Assembly: GCF_014805685.1 (NCBI RefSeq)
Contig: NC_060909.1
Span: forward strand, 10,810,792 to 10,874,791
DNA: 64,000 nt
Reading direction: 5' to 3'
Origin: Silurus meridionalis
Taxonomy: Eukaryota > Chordata > Actinopteri > Siluriformes > Siluridae
Part shown: in pieces, positions 14,739 through 62,447 of the stretch
Layout: every line of letters starts with the position of its first letter
How positions within the stretch are numbered: position 1 is the first letter of the stretch
The notes under the pieces: generated by a model
Told to the model about the DNA's origin: nothing
The model's database searches: none
The model's input: the letters and a program-made list of their open reading frames with translations, nothing else
Made by a program: the position numbers and the translations under genes

Positions 14739-14739
<1 letters not shown>

Positions 14740-14751
14740 TGGTTAAAAATG

Positions 14752-15110
14752 TAAAGATGATGAAATTATCAAATAAAAAGAAAATCAAATTAATTATTAA
14801 GGATTTTTTAATTTATGCTTGATATGTTTGCATCACTGTTTAATAACCCTGTGATTTTTTTAATGCCCTTTATACAGACAATACATGTTTGCTTTAAAAT
14901 ATGAACACACTTTCTATAAGATATTTAGAAAAATTATTATATAAAAATGATTATTATATAATAGTTATAAAATTATTAATTATCAAAAAACTCAGGAGGA
15001 AAAGAAAGGAGCAGAATACCGAATAAAGACACACACACCTTAATTTCTGTTTATTAAAACAATAAAAAAAATCAGATGATGTTATTATTGATATTGATAA
15101 TTATTCTTAA
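14752..15110. repeat. Diverged direct duplication, copy 2
   Basis: Partner of 12,737-13,135, also just after a (GT)n array. The same landmarks appear in the same order with small indels. Confidence 0.85.
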
Positions 15111-15627
15111 TTTGCTTTTCCAGGGAACATCCATCATAACTATGTTAAGGCGTGTTAAAGGCGCCGGGACACTGACTCCTTTACTTTTTAATTGATTGCA
15201 CTGTTGAGTTTATTTCAGGATAAATTACATCACAAGCGACCGACCAAATCGCCCAAGTACGACCGTAATTCCTCATCGTGTTCGTGGCCAGACGCTTATT
15301 AGACAATGTTTATTTTCACAACTTTGTGCTAACTATCGTTTATTTATCTTTGCTTTTGGTACGTTTTGCGTAAGAGGCAAAAGTCAGCAGGAGAGCATTC
15401 ATTCATAAGGGGTTAGTAGGTTTAGACAGCCCCTAACACACGCACACAAAGATTGTGGCTGATTTGCTCTTGCTGGTCTTAGCATTATCCAAAGACCTTG
15501 GAAAGAGACTGTTTGCTAAAAAATCTATGCTAAAAAAGAACGTTTTTTATTTTATTTTTTTTCTCTTTAATTTTTTTTTTTTTTTCATTTTTCATTTTTA
15601 GTTTCATTTTGAATGTGTTGTGTAGAA

Positions 15628-15775
15628 CTTACACTTATGCCATTTGGCAGACCCCCTTATCCAAAGCAACTCACACCTATGCAGTTGAGGGTTAAGTGCA
15701 TTGCTTAAGTGGCAGTGTGGTGGTGCTTGGATTTTAACTTGTGAACTTCTGATCCAGAGTCCAATTTTTACCTAT
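15628..15775 (-). mobile_element. SINE-like tail fragment
   Basis: 'catttggcagacccccttat' and 'tgcagttgagggttaagtgc' are the reverse of the tail common to fish tRNA-SINEs (see 51,000). The head is poorly preserved. Confidence 0.6.
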
Positions 15776-15822
15776 TATTTTTATGTACACATTTTCATTA
15801 AGTAAGCACTCTATCCTGATCA

Positions 15823-16292
15823 GCTTCTCCCATTAGGGGTCGCCACAGCGGATTATCCGTCTCCATACCCCTCTGTCCTCTACATCTGCCTCTTTCAAAA
15901 TATCTACCTGAAAGTCTTCCCTCACCACATCCATAAACCTTCTCCTTGGTCTTCCTCTTTTCCTCCTTTCTGGTGACTCCATCCTCAGCATTCTCCTACC
16001 GATATACCCCATGTCCCTCCTCTGCACATGTCCAAACCATCTCAATCTTGCCTTCCTCACCTTGTCTCCAAAACATCCTACATGGGCTTCCCTCCAATAA
16101 ACTCATTTCTAATCCTGTCCATCCTCGTCACTCCCAACGAAAACCTCAACATCTTCATCTCTGCTACCTCCAGCTCCACCTCCTGTCTTTTACTCAATGC
16201 CACTGTCTCTAAACCATACAACATCGCAGGTCTCACCACAGTCCTATAAACTTTCCCTTTCACTCTTGCAGATACTCTTCTATCACATATTC
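15823..16292 (-). mobile_element. 5'-truncated RTE LINE, 3' end only
   Basis: Minus-strand frames at 16,263-16,078 (MKGKVYRTVVRPAMLYGLET) and 16,060-15,833 (ARLRWFGHVQRRDMGYIGRR, RRIIRCGDP) cover the end of the RTE ORF up to the tail. One frameshift lies between them. It is cleaner than the copy at 5.7-8.2 kb and is typical of 5' truncation in target-primed reverse transcription. Confidence 0.87.
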
Positions 16293-16884
16293 AGATCAGT
16301 TTCATGGTGAATTTTACAAAAAATATTTGAACATCACTAACATCTGAGATACCCTAAAGATTAGCATAAGATGCCCAAATAGATTGAATACAAATGAAAT
16401 TATTTAAGATTTGAGGGATTTGATTTCTTTTGAGACATGTAAAGAGTAACAAACTCTTTGAAGCATGGAAATAGGAAAATAATAAGCAATGAGGTGGTGC
16501 AATGAAGCAGGGTTGCTGCTACAACCCAAATAAATTAGTAATTTTTTTTTTTTTACTTCTTATTCGGAAAGTTTAATTACTCACTTTACGCTAAGATAAA
16601 AAATACACATCATGCTACAGAGAATACAGCTCTTGGGTAGCAAGAGATACACAAAAAATGCAAAAAGAATTGAAATAAATAAAATTGTTAGCTAAATGTA
16701 AAGTTTAATCAAACATCTCAGCCAAATGAGCCTGTATAATACATAACCTTTATCAACACGTCAAAAATCAAATCTTGACCTCAGAATGAAAAAGGATATT
16801 GAAAATGTAATTGTGTGTACCGTGACACCATTAGTGATGATCTGTCAATGCTGTCATTAACAGCCTGTGCTTGATTGCATCCGG

Positions 16885-16888
<4 letters not shown>

Positions 16889-16950
<62 letters not shown>
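16889..16950. repeat. (GT)n microsatellite
   Basis: About 31 copies. Confidence 0.96.
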
Positions 16951-16954
<4 letters not shown>

Positions 16955-18224
16955 TTCTGTGTCTAATTACTCATGTTTATGCCCCTGACATTGATGGATT
17001 GGGCCCTGAAGGTTAGGAGCTGGATAAGGATCTCTGGTGAGACATGTGGACATCAGCTGAAACTAAACACAACTTGTTGTCAGAAAGCACAGTCCAATAA
17101 ATATACAGGTGACATTTTGAAGTGTGTGACAATAAAGGAGGGATTTATTTGACATTTATAAAAGGAGTCTTCTGTGTCAGTGATCTTTAGCTTTCAGAAG
17201 TGAAGCTGTAACATTATGGTGTAACAAAAACAGTCTGTTCATTGTTTTTATCTTTATAACTTTAATTGACACTAATAAATTGTTCCATAGACATTCCATG
17301 ACATTACATATTAAAACTAAAAACGGATGCAATATTGTTTTATAATATAATTTGTAATTATTGGAAAATCGCTGTGGGTATAAGGGGAATAAAACACTTT
17401 ATGACATGCTTTTTTAAGAATATTACCAGATTATGGAGTTTGACTGTTTATGCACGAAAGCTCTGATGTGATTTATTTCTTAACTATTTATTTATCTTCT
17501 CATAGTTTCAGTAAAGTTAAGTCAGATGAAGATTGTGTTCATGTTGTTCCAGTCAGTCACATGTATTACACAGTAAAGATCTCAGATTGTTCCTTGTTAT
17601 CCACACAGAAGTGTGAGAGAGACCTCAAGACTGATGCAGCGATGTCTGTAGGTACAGTGTCAGGCATTGTATCTGATCTATAACCTAAATTAGATTGCTG
17701 ATGAGCAGAAATAAGATTTTATGAAGAAGAGACAGCCGGGACACAAGGAACTACAGCAAAAGATAAATGCCAGTTACCTCCTTTTACTAGCAATTAGCTG
17801 ATTATTACTGACAGAATTGGCATTGACAGAGCAGCACAGCGAGATGAAAACCGAAGGTCAGCATTTTGAATATGGGAGGGAGCAAAAACGTTCCATGTCA
17901 GTCTGTTATCCTGCTGGATACTGCTTAAATAATGCATCAGCTTTGTAACACTTCACACACACACACGCAGCGGGCCACAGCAGGCCTGGTCCACCACTAC
18001 TAAAACCCTGAAGTGTGGGATCAATAAAATATCAAACTAGTGAATCAGGGCTTTCTAGACTTTAAGAGAGGCTGCTTTTATGCTTTTTCTCTTACAGATG
18101 TATCACTGAGTAAAGAAAAATAGTTCACACACTGCATGCTGTAGCCATAACCACACTCTTAGCAAGCTAACTAACCTAGCTTGCTGTCTAGATGTATTAT
18201 CCTGGGTCATAAGTAGTACTGTTG

Positions 18225-18720
18225 AGCAGGGATAGCAAAAGTATACACATTCCTCATTTAAGTAGAAGTACAGATACTTATGTTTTAAAAGATAAATACT
18301 TGTATTAGTGTCATGCTGGTAACTGGATCAAATTAATATATTAATATAAAAGAATGTCAAATTTTGTTATCTAATAAATGTATCAATGCTGAACATCCAC
18401 CATATAGAACACAAGCAGAGAAAAGATGATCAGTTGATCAGAAATGTCTCTGTTCTCAGGCAGGTTTACATCGCTGACTCCCTCTGTCTCATCCATGTTT
18501 TTTTTTGTTGCCTTCTGCCACGCTTGTTAGCTTCATAAACTAGCCTACATCTGTGGTGTGTGGGAGCCAGAAAATGATACATCAATGGAATTGAAAATGT
18601 AAGAAGTAGAAAGTGAAAGTAAAAATGTGTCTGAAAAATAAATAGTGAAGAAAAGTACTGATACCAGAAAAAAATCTACTTACGTACAGTGTTGAAGTAT
18701 TTGTACTTCTCATCTCTGGT
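18225..18720. repeat. 'AGTAC-stepwise' interspersed repeat, copy 1
   Basis: Starts with aagtagaagtacagatactt and ends with gaagtatttgtacttct, near-inverted ends. The middle (gactccctctgtctcatcca; gttgccttctgcca) recurs at 49,135-49,735. Confidence 0.75.
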
Positions 18721-20867
18721 GTTGAGGAGGAATTGAACTGCTTGAAAGTGAGATGACACATCAAACACACACTGTTTTATTTTGTTATATTGCATCATAG
18801 GAATATTGAATACAAAATATTTTTGGATATAAATCTTCCACAGTTAGGGTAACGGCCGCATTGCAAATAATTACATGTAAAAATGTGCACTGGTGTCTGG
18901 AAACTAAACTGCACTGTTTTCATTTTTATACAACCTTGAAGACCATGAAATATCTGTGTCTTTGGGTAGTTCCACTGGGTTCTTAACTTGAAATCATCGA
19001 CTCAGTTGTAAGGTTCTACAATAAAGAAAAACTCTCTCTATTTCTAAGTGTGAATACTGGTAATAGTCACGTTATTGTTCAAATTTGGCTATTTAAAATG
19101 ATCCAGTTAAAGGTAAGAGGTTATTTATTGCTTTGGACCTCAGATGGTTGTGTAAAATGTTGTATATGCTCTGAAGGAAAGCTGTAGAATGAGTGGTTAT
19201 CAGTGATGTAAAGAATAACACACACCGGATTGTGCTGTTAGAGGGAAATCATGAAAATTAAGTGGATTATTTACCTTTTTTATTATTTACCAGCAAAGTC
19301 TGAAGGGTTTTATTCCTCTCAAATCACACTGATTGGCTTACTAAAAGATAAAAAAATATTCTTATTATTTTATTGCAATGTATTAGCAAAAATGCCTCAA
19401 AAATATTTTAGCCATTTACAGATAAATATTAAGTAATGTATCATCTACAAAACAAGCCAGTCCCTGTTCTCGTGTAGGTTATAGCAGATATAAACAGTTG
19501 TTTACTCACCAGTCTGTCTACTCTCTTTTTCCTGAAGTTACCAAGACAAAAAAGAAGACTTTCATGTGGTGGGAAACATACTGACCTTTACTACACACTG
19601 TCACTGGAGACATAAATGTTAAATAAACATTTATTTACAAAAGTTTTTACCATAACGAGGATATATATATTTTACCCTTATGCATTTGTTTTTTTTTATT
19701 TCACTTATTGTTGTATTGTGCAGCATTCACTATATAAAACTCTGGGAATAGCTGTTATTAATGGAAGTGATAATGAATCAGAATGAGTGCATTAGTGTAG
19801 CAACTGTCAGAGCTTCTCATTTAATAATCCACTAGAAATAACTATGCTAAGCAAAAATATTTCCAAAAGTAGGTTAGAGGCAACGCCCTATTCAGCAAAA
19901 CTTTTTTGCACTCTGTTACCTAGATTAGACACAGTGTATCTGGCTATTCTCCTGCCCTTTTTCTAACCATCACAAGAAAAACAATGGATATCTTTGGATC
20001 AAACCAAATCTGATTAACCCTAATTTAATCTCAGTCACAATTCCCATGAAATTTAACATCAAGCAATTTTATGACACAAGGGCAAGACTTAACGTCAGCT
20101 TTCCATCACACAGAAGCAGTTATGGCTGGTGCCTGAGCTCCTCCCACACGCCTGCAAGCGATGAGCGCCAAGGCTTCGTCTCTCTCTGTGCTTGGACCGC
20201 TGGCGGCACCAGGGCAGTAATTAATGAGACGCTGTTAAACAGTGATATGGAATCCCACATGGTAATTAGGAAGCAGCAGCATGGAGACAGGCTGGGTAAT
20301 TAGTGTGCCAGGGCTTGGGCTCTGAAACGACATTTAACCCAGGCAGTGTGGCTAATGCGGAGAGGAAACCTATCCATCACTCTGAGTTATGTCAAATTAC
20401 ACAATTAGGCATCATCTGGGCTTTGGTTACAGTTTCATAATCTCATAATGATGCCATTACACTTTTATAAGTTATTATTCCATAACAGCTGGAGCTGCTT
20501 TCTCAGGACAAAATCTCACATTTGCACCGTTGACCAAGAAACCATTCAGATAACATACAGTACAACAGCTTTTTAATATTTATTCCTCATATGGATTTTC
20601 TAGTACAATAGTTAAATTCTTTATATTTTACTTTTTTTTCATTATTTTTCATTCTATATATATGATTTAATTAGATTAGATTAGCTGCATCTTTATTGTC
20701 ATTATTTATTGAGACAATGAAATGCAGTTTCTCTCACTGCTATTATTTATTTCGTTTTTTATTGACTTGTAATAATAATATTAGTAATAATAATAATATT
20801 AAAGTTAATATTAAAAAGAATTAATAACAATAAGAAAAAGAAGAAGAATTAACCCTAATTTTCTGGG

Positions 20868-21055
20868 GCCAAGTTCTCAGACCACATTTATGTAAACATT
20901 ACACACAGTGAAATTTTTTGTTTGCATATCCCAGCGATGTTAGGAAGCTGAGCCCTAGAGTGACAGCTTGGTGATTCTGGGGCTTGAACCCCCCTGACCT
21001 TTCAATCAGTAACCCAAAACCTTAACCACTGAGCTACAGTAACACCTCCCCAGAC
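20868..21055 (-). mobile_element. tRNA-derived SINE
   Basis: On the minus strand: tgtagctcagtggttaaggt ... gggttactgattgaaaggtc, then gttcaagcccc, a tRNA-like head as in the copy at 39,158, followed by a diverged body. Confidence 0.75.
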
Positions 21056-21999
21056 AACTAGAAGAAGAAAAGATGGTTGTTGTTATTGGTATTGGTGGTA
21101 TTATTATTATTATTTCTACTGAATCTGAATTAACTCAGGAGGGAGTTCTGACTGAAAGTACATATGTAATTTGAATTAATTTAAATGTTATAAACTGTTT
21201 ATGTTTGTTAAATTAAATCTCTACATGTGCAAACAGCGTTTCCTCTTGCAAAGTTCTGCTGTTTTGAGGTTCTTTGTAAATTTTCTGTTGAGGCTGAGGT
21301 TCTGTTAAAGGTTTCAGCAGATATGCTTCTTCAATTTTTTTCCTTTCTCTCTCTTGAAAAGAGACAAACGTTCTTCTGCCAGCAGTTCCAGCAGCCTAAT
21401 TATGACAGAAATCAATAGAATTTGCAGTCGGCTTTCTTTTTATATGAAAGAATGGCAGATTTAGCATCGGTACTGTCAAGAATTCAGATCTTTTATTCCA
21501 GCAGTCATTCTGAATGATACAGATGGAGACATTTGCTTTATGTGCTTAGGTTTTTTACGATTTGAAAGGGGATTTCACCTGCAGAGCTATGCACCATGAG
21601 CTCCGATTATCATTTTCTCCTCAATGAAAAACCGAACAGAAGACCTGAATGACACTAAATGGAATCTGAAGTGTTTTTTCAGCGTTATATGAAGCACTTC
21701 TTGGGGATTATGGATGCTTCTAGGTCGCTGCCCTGCTCACATTTCAGGAGATTGAAAAGTCTGGAATCGCAACCTTCACATTAATGTCACTTGTAGTCGC
21801 TTTTGTAGGTGTATAACATCTATCCAGCAATTTGTGTTTGGGAATAACCAAAATGTACAGCTTACAGAACATTACTTATCACATTATAAATAACTTATCG
21901 GTTTTAAAATGTATTTTATATAAACTCCGTTATTGTATTAAAGTGGAAAAATGTGAAAGTTTGATTGACATGCTACACGATAAGATATCAGATTAGCTG

Positions 22000-22051
22000 T
22001 TAGCAAATTAGCTAGCAAATTAGCTAGCAAATTAGCTAGCAAATTAGCTAA
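22000..22051. repeat. 12-bp tandem repeat
   Basis: Four copies of tagcaaattagc in direct array, each unit containing the palindromic GCTAGC junction. Confidence 0.9.
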
Positions 22052-23567
22052 CTACTGCTACAAACCTGAACCAGAGACACCAACAATTGCCACTACTTTC
22101 TTCCAACCTTTTCATAATGTCTTTATACATGTTTAAAAAGTAACATTTTTTGTTTGCATGTAGGATTTGAAGTTGTGAGGGGTTGTGATATGTTATTTTA
22201 CAGTGTCATACCTAACTCACATAAAGTTCAGAAAATCTCCGCTTACATATAAGTGCATCGCTTTGAAATCGTGTCTGCACATCTGACGTGTATGTGTCTG
22301 AACACAGTGCAGTGTTTTGCTGCTTGTGCAGTGATTTCTCTCAGCTGTGGAGGATCCTCAGATCACTCTATCTTCCAATTTGCCCCAGTCTAAACTGCAC
22401 TAAAGCTTATCTTTCATGTTTTTCACACCTTTTCTCTCTTTCGCCCTACCTCTCTCGTCTCTTATGTCGCAGGGTTAATGTCTCATCAGGTGAAAGCCTG
22501 CAGTAGTAAATTTCGGTGCCGTTCCCGAAGACCAAGTGCTGATCTACAGCTCAGTAATCTCCCTGAGGCTGAGCCCATTTCGATCTCATGCACAACAGTG
22601 TGATTTAAACCGGTCTCTGTATCTCTCTCCGCACAAATCATATCCTTGGACTGTCAGCTGTGAAATAAAGAGAATTGTTTTTTAACGGCGAGAGCAAGAC
22701 GAGGAACTAGAACGTTTGCGACTTCTCCACTGTAAAAATCTATCACCTGTGCCGTGGCATTCATGGGTCGGGTGTGGAAAAGGGAATTAGGGAGAGATTG
22801 GTTTCTCGAGCTAGCCATAAGTCATCAAGTAAGTTTTTTTAGACTCTAGTCTACTTGTAATAGAAGAAGCTTGTCAAAAGCAATGAGAGGAAAAAGCCCA
22901 GAAGGTGAACTGCTACTCTATTTTCCTGTTTGTTTGCTTTCTGTAATAAGAGAAGTCTAAGAATGTGTGATGAAAGTGAATAGTCTAGGTTATTTATTTT
23001 GATTGCTTGATGATCAGACACATGCTCTTTGGCTTTTAAATTAATCCGCAACGTCTTTTCTTTTTACTTAGGTCACATCTGTGGGAAAAATGGATTTTGT
23101 TATTTGGCAACTTAGACACGAATAAACTAAACATAAACCCTTCTTTATTAATTTTATTAAACAAATAGTAGAATAGCTTTACATTTTTGTGTACGTACCT
23201 GTGATGTAATGTTAGCTCCTGCTCTCACTCACTTTATACTTGATTCAGTATTACTTCTGGACAGAAAAATAAAAATAGATCAACCTTTTTATCTGCTATA
23301 TTCCTATCATTTATATATAATAAACTAAGAAGTTGAAATAGGATTAACAAGTAACAATTCCACAGAGATTGTGGATTTTTGCTCCTTAACTTTTTCATAA
23401 TTTTGCATCACTGAACTTGTGATAAATAATAGTTTTTTCTTTGCATTGTCTTGCCTGAACAGACAAAGTCCTCATCTAATGCAGTAGATTCAGAGCACAC
23501 AACAGTAAGAGCTGTGACTTGGAAGAAACCAAAATACATTTTTCTACAACAGATGTAGAAATAATGA

Positions 23568-55634
<32,067 letters not shown>

Positions 55635-56100
55635 CCACTGTCCTTTCTCTGTGGGCCATAGGACTTCTCCCACTCATAAACTATCATGCCAAGGCTCATC
55701 AGCAGGAATAGTAGCACTCAGAATGCATTGAAACATTCAAAGAAAAAAACACACCATAAAAGAATGTTCATTTTCAGGGGGTGCTTTTTAATTTATTTCA
55801 GTCAAAATATTTGCAAGTTTGGAGTTTTGCATCTCGATGGACTAAAAAAAACAAAAAAAAACAATGCTATGTTTTGGAAAGAAAGGTTTGATGAATCTGA
55901 CTCTTAAGTAAACTGTGATTTTGATGGGAACAGGATTTTGTTGTTTGGTGTGAGACTGCAGGAAAAAACTCCACATTGTTGGATTACTTAACTTACCTCA
56001 GTGTGATGTTCTTTTCAGTGTTATGAATAAAATAAGATCAGTTTGTAAAATTGTGTGTGGTTTCTTATTATTGCTTTTAATAAAGAATTAGGCTTAGTTG
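55635..56100 (+). other. entrep2: ENTREP2 3'UTR, inferred
   Basis: Non-coding AT-rich stretch between the stop codon and two AATAAA hexamers. The 3' end cannot be fixed from sequence alone. Confidence 0.6.
56026..56084 (+). terminator. Candidate poly(A) signals for ENTREP2
   Basis: AATAAA at 56,026-56,031, with a GT-rich stretch (gtgtgtgg) about 20 nt downstream, and a second AATAAA at 56,079-56,084. They are the only pair of canonical hexamers close after the stop codon on this strand. Confidence 0.6.
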
Positions 56101-56154
56101 ACTCACCACTAGTGTGTAATCCTGAAGTTTTGTTTTGCACGCTAAATTTTTAAC

Positions 56155-56862
56155 AGCCGATAACTGAAGACCATTTATCCCAGCCAATCACTGATGACCA
56201 TTTATCCCAGCCAATCACTGATTACTATTTATCCCAGCCAATCACTGATGACCATTTATCCCATCCAATCACTGATGACCATTTATCCCATCCAATCACT
56301 GATGACCATTTATCCCATCCAATCACTGATGACCATTTATCTCATCCAATCAATGATGACCATTTATCCCATCCAATCAATGATGACCATTTATCCCAGC
56401 CAATCACTGATGACCATTTATCTCAACCAATCAATAATGACCACTGAACCCGACCAATCACTGATGACCATTTATCTCAACCAATTACTGATGACCATTA
56501 ATCCCATCTATTTACTGATGACGTTTATCCCAACCAATCAGTGATGACCATTTATTTCAAACAATCATTAATGACCATTTATCCCATCCAATCACTGATG
56601 ACCATTTATCTCAACCAATCACTGATGACCATTTAACCCAACCAATCACTGATTACCATTAATCCCATCCAATCACTAATGACCATTTATCTCAACCAAT
56701 CACTGATGACTATTTACCTCAACCAATCACTGATGACCATTTAACCAGACCAATCACTGATGACCATTTAGCTCAAACAATAATTAATGACCATTTATTC
56801 CATCCAATCATTAATGACCATTTATCGCAACCAATCACTAATGACCATTTCCCTAGGACTAA
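56155..56862. repeat. 27-bp minisatellite with CCAAT in most units
   Basis: About 26 units of a 27-bp motif (core: gatgaccatttatccc + atccaatcact), drifting in sequence. The period is 9 codons, so a spurious 116-codon frame of MTIYPSQSL-like repeats runs through it. I count 22 exact CCAAT pentamers, most within CCAATCA, an NF-Y-type box. Confidence 0.93.
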
Positions 56863-57514
56863 TCCCTGATCAGCGAACTGCCTTTCAATGACAACCATAT
56901 ATGCCAATGACTAATCCCTGATAACCTGTGTTTATCTTGTTTGCACACATTTTTGTTCTTATTGGAGATATTTACCATAGTAAATTTACCATAGTAAAAG
57001 TGCGTAATTTCATGTGCAAATATTTCCTTACTATTTAATGGCTACTTATGATTGCTGATTATTTCTCAGAAAATAATTTAAATATATATTTTGTAAATAG
57101 TTATTTTTGTACTTTCTAATACAAAAATACATTTTAATCTATGCTTTTGTTATTTCTACATGCAGTATGGTTTAGACAAATGATATGACAGTACAATAAA
57201 TATTTTAATTAGTTTATAAGGTCACCAAGAGACTTTTCTACCAGCATTAGTTTATTTTCCATTGAAAGGGGTTGGTGACACTACCGACCATCATCCTTAA
57301 TTACATTTTGATTTAAAAATGAGGAATGCTGTGTCAGTGTATAGACATTATAGTCTTTAAAGTAGACATTTCATTCGTTTTTGCTCTTCTTCTTAATCGA
57401 CTGAATTTATTAAAAATATATATATATTTTTTTTTAAAAGCTCACAGTCAAGCTTTACGAAATAACTTACAATTACAAGGAACAAACTTGTGCTTTCCTA
57501 TATTGCCACTTTAT

Positions 57515-58066
57515 CTGTGTAAAGCTGCTTTGGGACAATGGTTGTGAAAATCACTAAACAAATTAAAATTAATTGGATTGAAACTGCTTCTGAAGATGTT
57601 TCCACATAAACGGAAATGGAAACTTAAACGTCTAAGATTCAAGAGGTTACTGTGGAGGGTTAAACTCAAGAACCATGAAGATATATTTGGAATGTATTTA
57701 ATATAAAGTAACTGCTACAATAGCTTAGTACTACAATCACCATGAACAGTTTTTTCATTCAAGCATCCTTCAGTGAACAGTTGATAACCTCAACAATGAT
57801 GAAAATATGATGAATAGATATTTGTTACTCATAAAGATGGGTTCTATTTTTAATCTGGTTCCCCTCAAGGTTCTTCCTCATAATAACTCAGGGAGTTTTT
57901 CCTTCACACTGTCACCACTGGCTTGTTTATTAGGGATAAACGTATAGGAAGGGACTGATTTATAAATGTAAAGTTATATTTGTAATCTATTTAATTTTGT
58001 AAAGATGCTTTGGGACAATGACCATTATTAAAAGCACTATGCAAATAAAACTGAATTGAATTAATG
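57515..58066. repeat. Fish interspersed repeat fragments
   Basis: gtaaagctgctttgggacaa at 57,518 and again gatgctttgggacaatgacc near 58,005, with ctggttcccctcaaggttct and gggagtttttccttc between. These look like two partial copies in the same orientation. Confidence 0.65.
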
Positions 58067-58138
58067 TGGTGTTTAAAAACATTTAGCTTATAAACCTGCC
58101 TTCTGCTAGCTAGCTAGTATAACTTACTGTAGTAATTA

Positions 58139-58140
<2 letters not shown>

Positions 58141-58183
<43 letters not shown>
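58141..58183. repeat. (AAT)n microsatellite
   Basis: About 14 copies. Confidence 0.96.
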
Positions 58184-58185
<2 letters not shown>

Positions 58186-58639
58186 TAAAACTTTAATTCT
58201 TGTGGTAACGGTATATTGTTGTAGGTTTGGCTACTGTTAAAGACATCTGTGAGAAAGTGAAAATGATATAAATAAAAACTTCCCCTTATTTCAAGTGTTT
58301 GCTAGCTTGTTAGCAGTTAACCAAATGGCTAGCTGGTGCTTAAATGCTGTTTTATGAATAAGAAATCCCCTATGCCAGTTTTAACTAGCTTTAAGCTAGT
58401 TAACTTTTAGCTAGTTAACATTAGTTACTATTCCGTATGGTTATGCTTTGTTTAAATGATATATAGCATAACAGAATGTATATATTTTGTTGGTTTTGAT
58501 GTTTGACTGTCGTTAAATAAATCAGTGACAGTGGTGAAAGGAAAAAATGAAACATAAATACAAATATGTTCCTGTAAGCCTTTAGTTACTTTCCTAGCAG
58601 TTAATTTGGTAGCTAATTGTGTTATTATGAAATTGAGCT

Positions 58640-59100
58640 ATTAGCACTGGCAAGATGCTTTTGAGGTTCCAGTGACCACCGTTTCTCATCAATCATCATG
58701 GTGGTTCCATGAAATTCCGGAGTAAGAACAAGAGCTTTGAGGATGGATTTGGACTGTAGTTAACGTCAACAGTCTGCTATATTGTCTCAGGACTACAGTT
58801 TCCTTCTGATCACCATCACTGTACCCCGCAACATCGTATATCTGCAATAAATGGACATTTGGTGCAACCCAAATGAGGATGGGTTCCCTCTTGAGTCTGG
58901 TTCCTCTCAACGTTTCTTTCTTATGCCATCTCGGGGAGTTTTTTCTTGCCACAGTCGCCACCGGCCTGCTTATTAGGGACAAACTTACACTTATGAAAAA
59001 CATATACATTTTTTATCATCACATTATCTGTGTAAAGCTGCTTTGAGACAATGTTGATAGTTCAAAGCGCTATACAAATAAAAATGAATTGAATTGAATT
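58640..59100. repeat. Fish interspersed repeat, longer copy
   Basis: Contains gattggatttggactgt-like text, ggatgggttccctcttgagt, gccaccggcctgcttattag and agctgctttgagacaatgtt, ending aattgaattgaattg. Same family as the fragments at 57.5-58.1 kb. Confidence 0.7.
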
Positions 59101-59135
59101 GAAGATGATGTTTATATTCTAAATAAAAACAAGAC

Positions 59136-59261
<126 letters not shown>

Positions 59262-60129
59262 ATATACTGTAAAAAATCTTTTTTTTTTTTTGCCCAGAAG
59301 CAGGCAGCAGCGAATCTTTTAAAATCTGTGGCATGACACCTACATTTGGAAATTTCATTGAAAAAATATGATCTGTAAAATGTATATTTCTATTTAAATC
59401 CCTATTGAGTAAACCAGTAGCAACAATGGCAAAGGCAAAAGAAAAATCTTTCTAAGATGTCATCAGAAAGAAGCCAGACTCCCACTACTGACCATTTGTC
59501 CCAGTGTGATTTTTAAGTATATACAGTGTGTTCAGGTGTACTGTAGCATACAGACAAGCAGCAGGAGGTGTGTTCAAAAAGCACACTGTGAAAAAAAACA
59601 AGGCTGAGCATCAGGACAAACGTGTATTTATGATTACAGCAGCAGTTCTTAGGTACGAATGTCACAATTAGTCACTTAGTCAAATATTTTGGGTTTCTTT
59701 GTGAAATCATCCACTGTAGCAAAGGTAAAAGTACCAGGATGGATCTAGCAGGTCTGGAGGAACCTTATCAGAAGAATTCAATGAGTGGTGTAGTGTATCT
59801 TATTACAGTAATAGTCTTACTTGTTTTAAGTTATGGAGGATTGAATTGAAGAAACAAACCAAACCAGATTACACATAATTTCTAATTTAATTACTAATTG
59901 ATACTGGTGTAGCATGTTCAAGAACACACATTTTGTACATGCCAGGTTTATCTATGCTTTTTTAAGGTTAAGTAAAATATTATTTTATAAAGATAAAGGA
60001 TGCAAACTAAAGATAAAAAAAGGCAATAGATTTCCTTCCAAAACTATGATCACACCGCCGCTCAAAATGATATCAAATTTTTTATTTTATTTATTTAATT
60101 CTACGTCGTAATTCAAACCCCGCCCTCAT

Positions 60130-61857
<1,728 letters not shown>

Positions 61858-61970
61858 GTTGGTACTGTTGGGATTTTCTGGTCATGATTTACAACACTGT
61901 CGGTGTTTCTCACGTTGCTGCGTGCTAACAGTTTGCCCCCAAGCAAGAGTTTCACCAACATCATCTACAA

Positions 61971-62447
61971 CAGTGGTCCTCAACCTCTGGGCCACGGACC
62001 GGCACCGGTCCGTGGATCAATTGGTCCTGGGCCACACAAGAATACATAACTTACATTATTTCCATTTTATTGATTATCTGATTCTGAACGATGTTTGATT
62101 TTGGAAAATTAACAGATTCTCTCCGTCACATCTGTCTATGACTCACTCTTGATGCATGTCATGATTCCTCGGTCACATGTCTTACCTCCATCCGCTACCT
62201 TCTAAAGGGGCTGCTCCGGCCACTAACACATAATACATTACCACTAAATTCAAACCCCTAAGCGAGCAAAAGATCAAAACACAACACAATGGATTAACGT
62301 TTATTATAATATTTAGAAAATACCAGTTTTTATGGTCGTATCTTTTTATTTAGTTGTATTTATCCACCACACCTGAAAGGCCGGTCCGTGAAAATATTGT
62401 CCGACATTAAACCGGTCCGTGGTGCTAAAAAAGATTTGGGACCACTG
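61971..62447. mobile_element. hAT MITE with exact 8-bp target duplication
   Basis: Starts cagtggtcctcaacct, ends tttgggaccactg (inverted), flanked by atctacaa at 61,963-61,970 and 62,448-62,455. 477 bp, no transposase; internal repeats of ccggtccgtgg. Located just inside GOLM2 intron 2. Confidence 0.92.

Noticed and set aside
20985..21050. tRNA-like sequence on the minus strand
   Set aside because: Head of a tRNA-derived SINE; the cloverleaf is decayed and a SINE body follows.
56194..56544. 116-codon frame of MTIYPSQSL-like repeats
   Set aside because: The minisatellite period (27 bp) is divisible by three, so an open frame appears automatically; there is no start context or gene structure.
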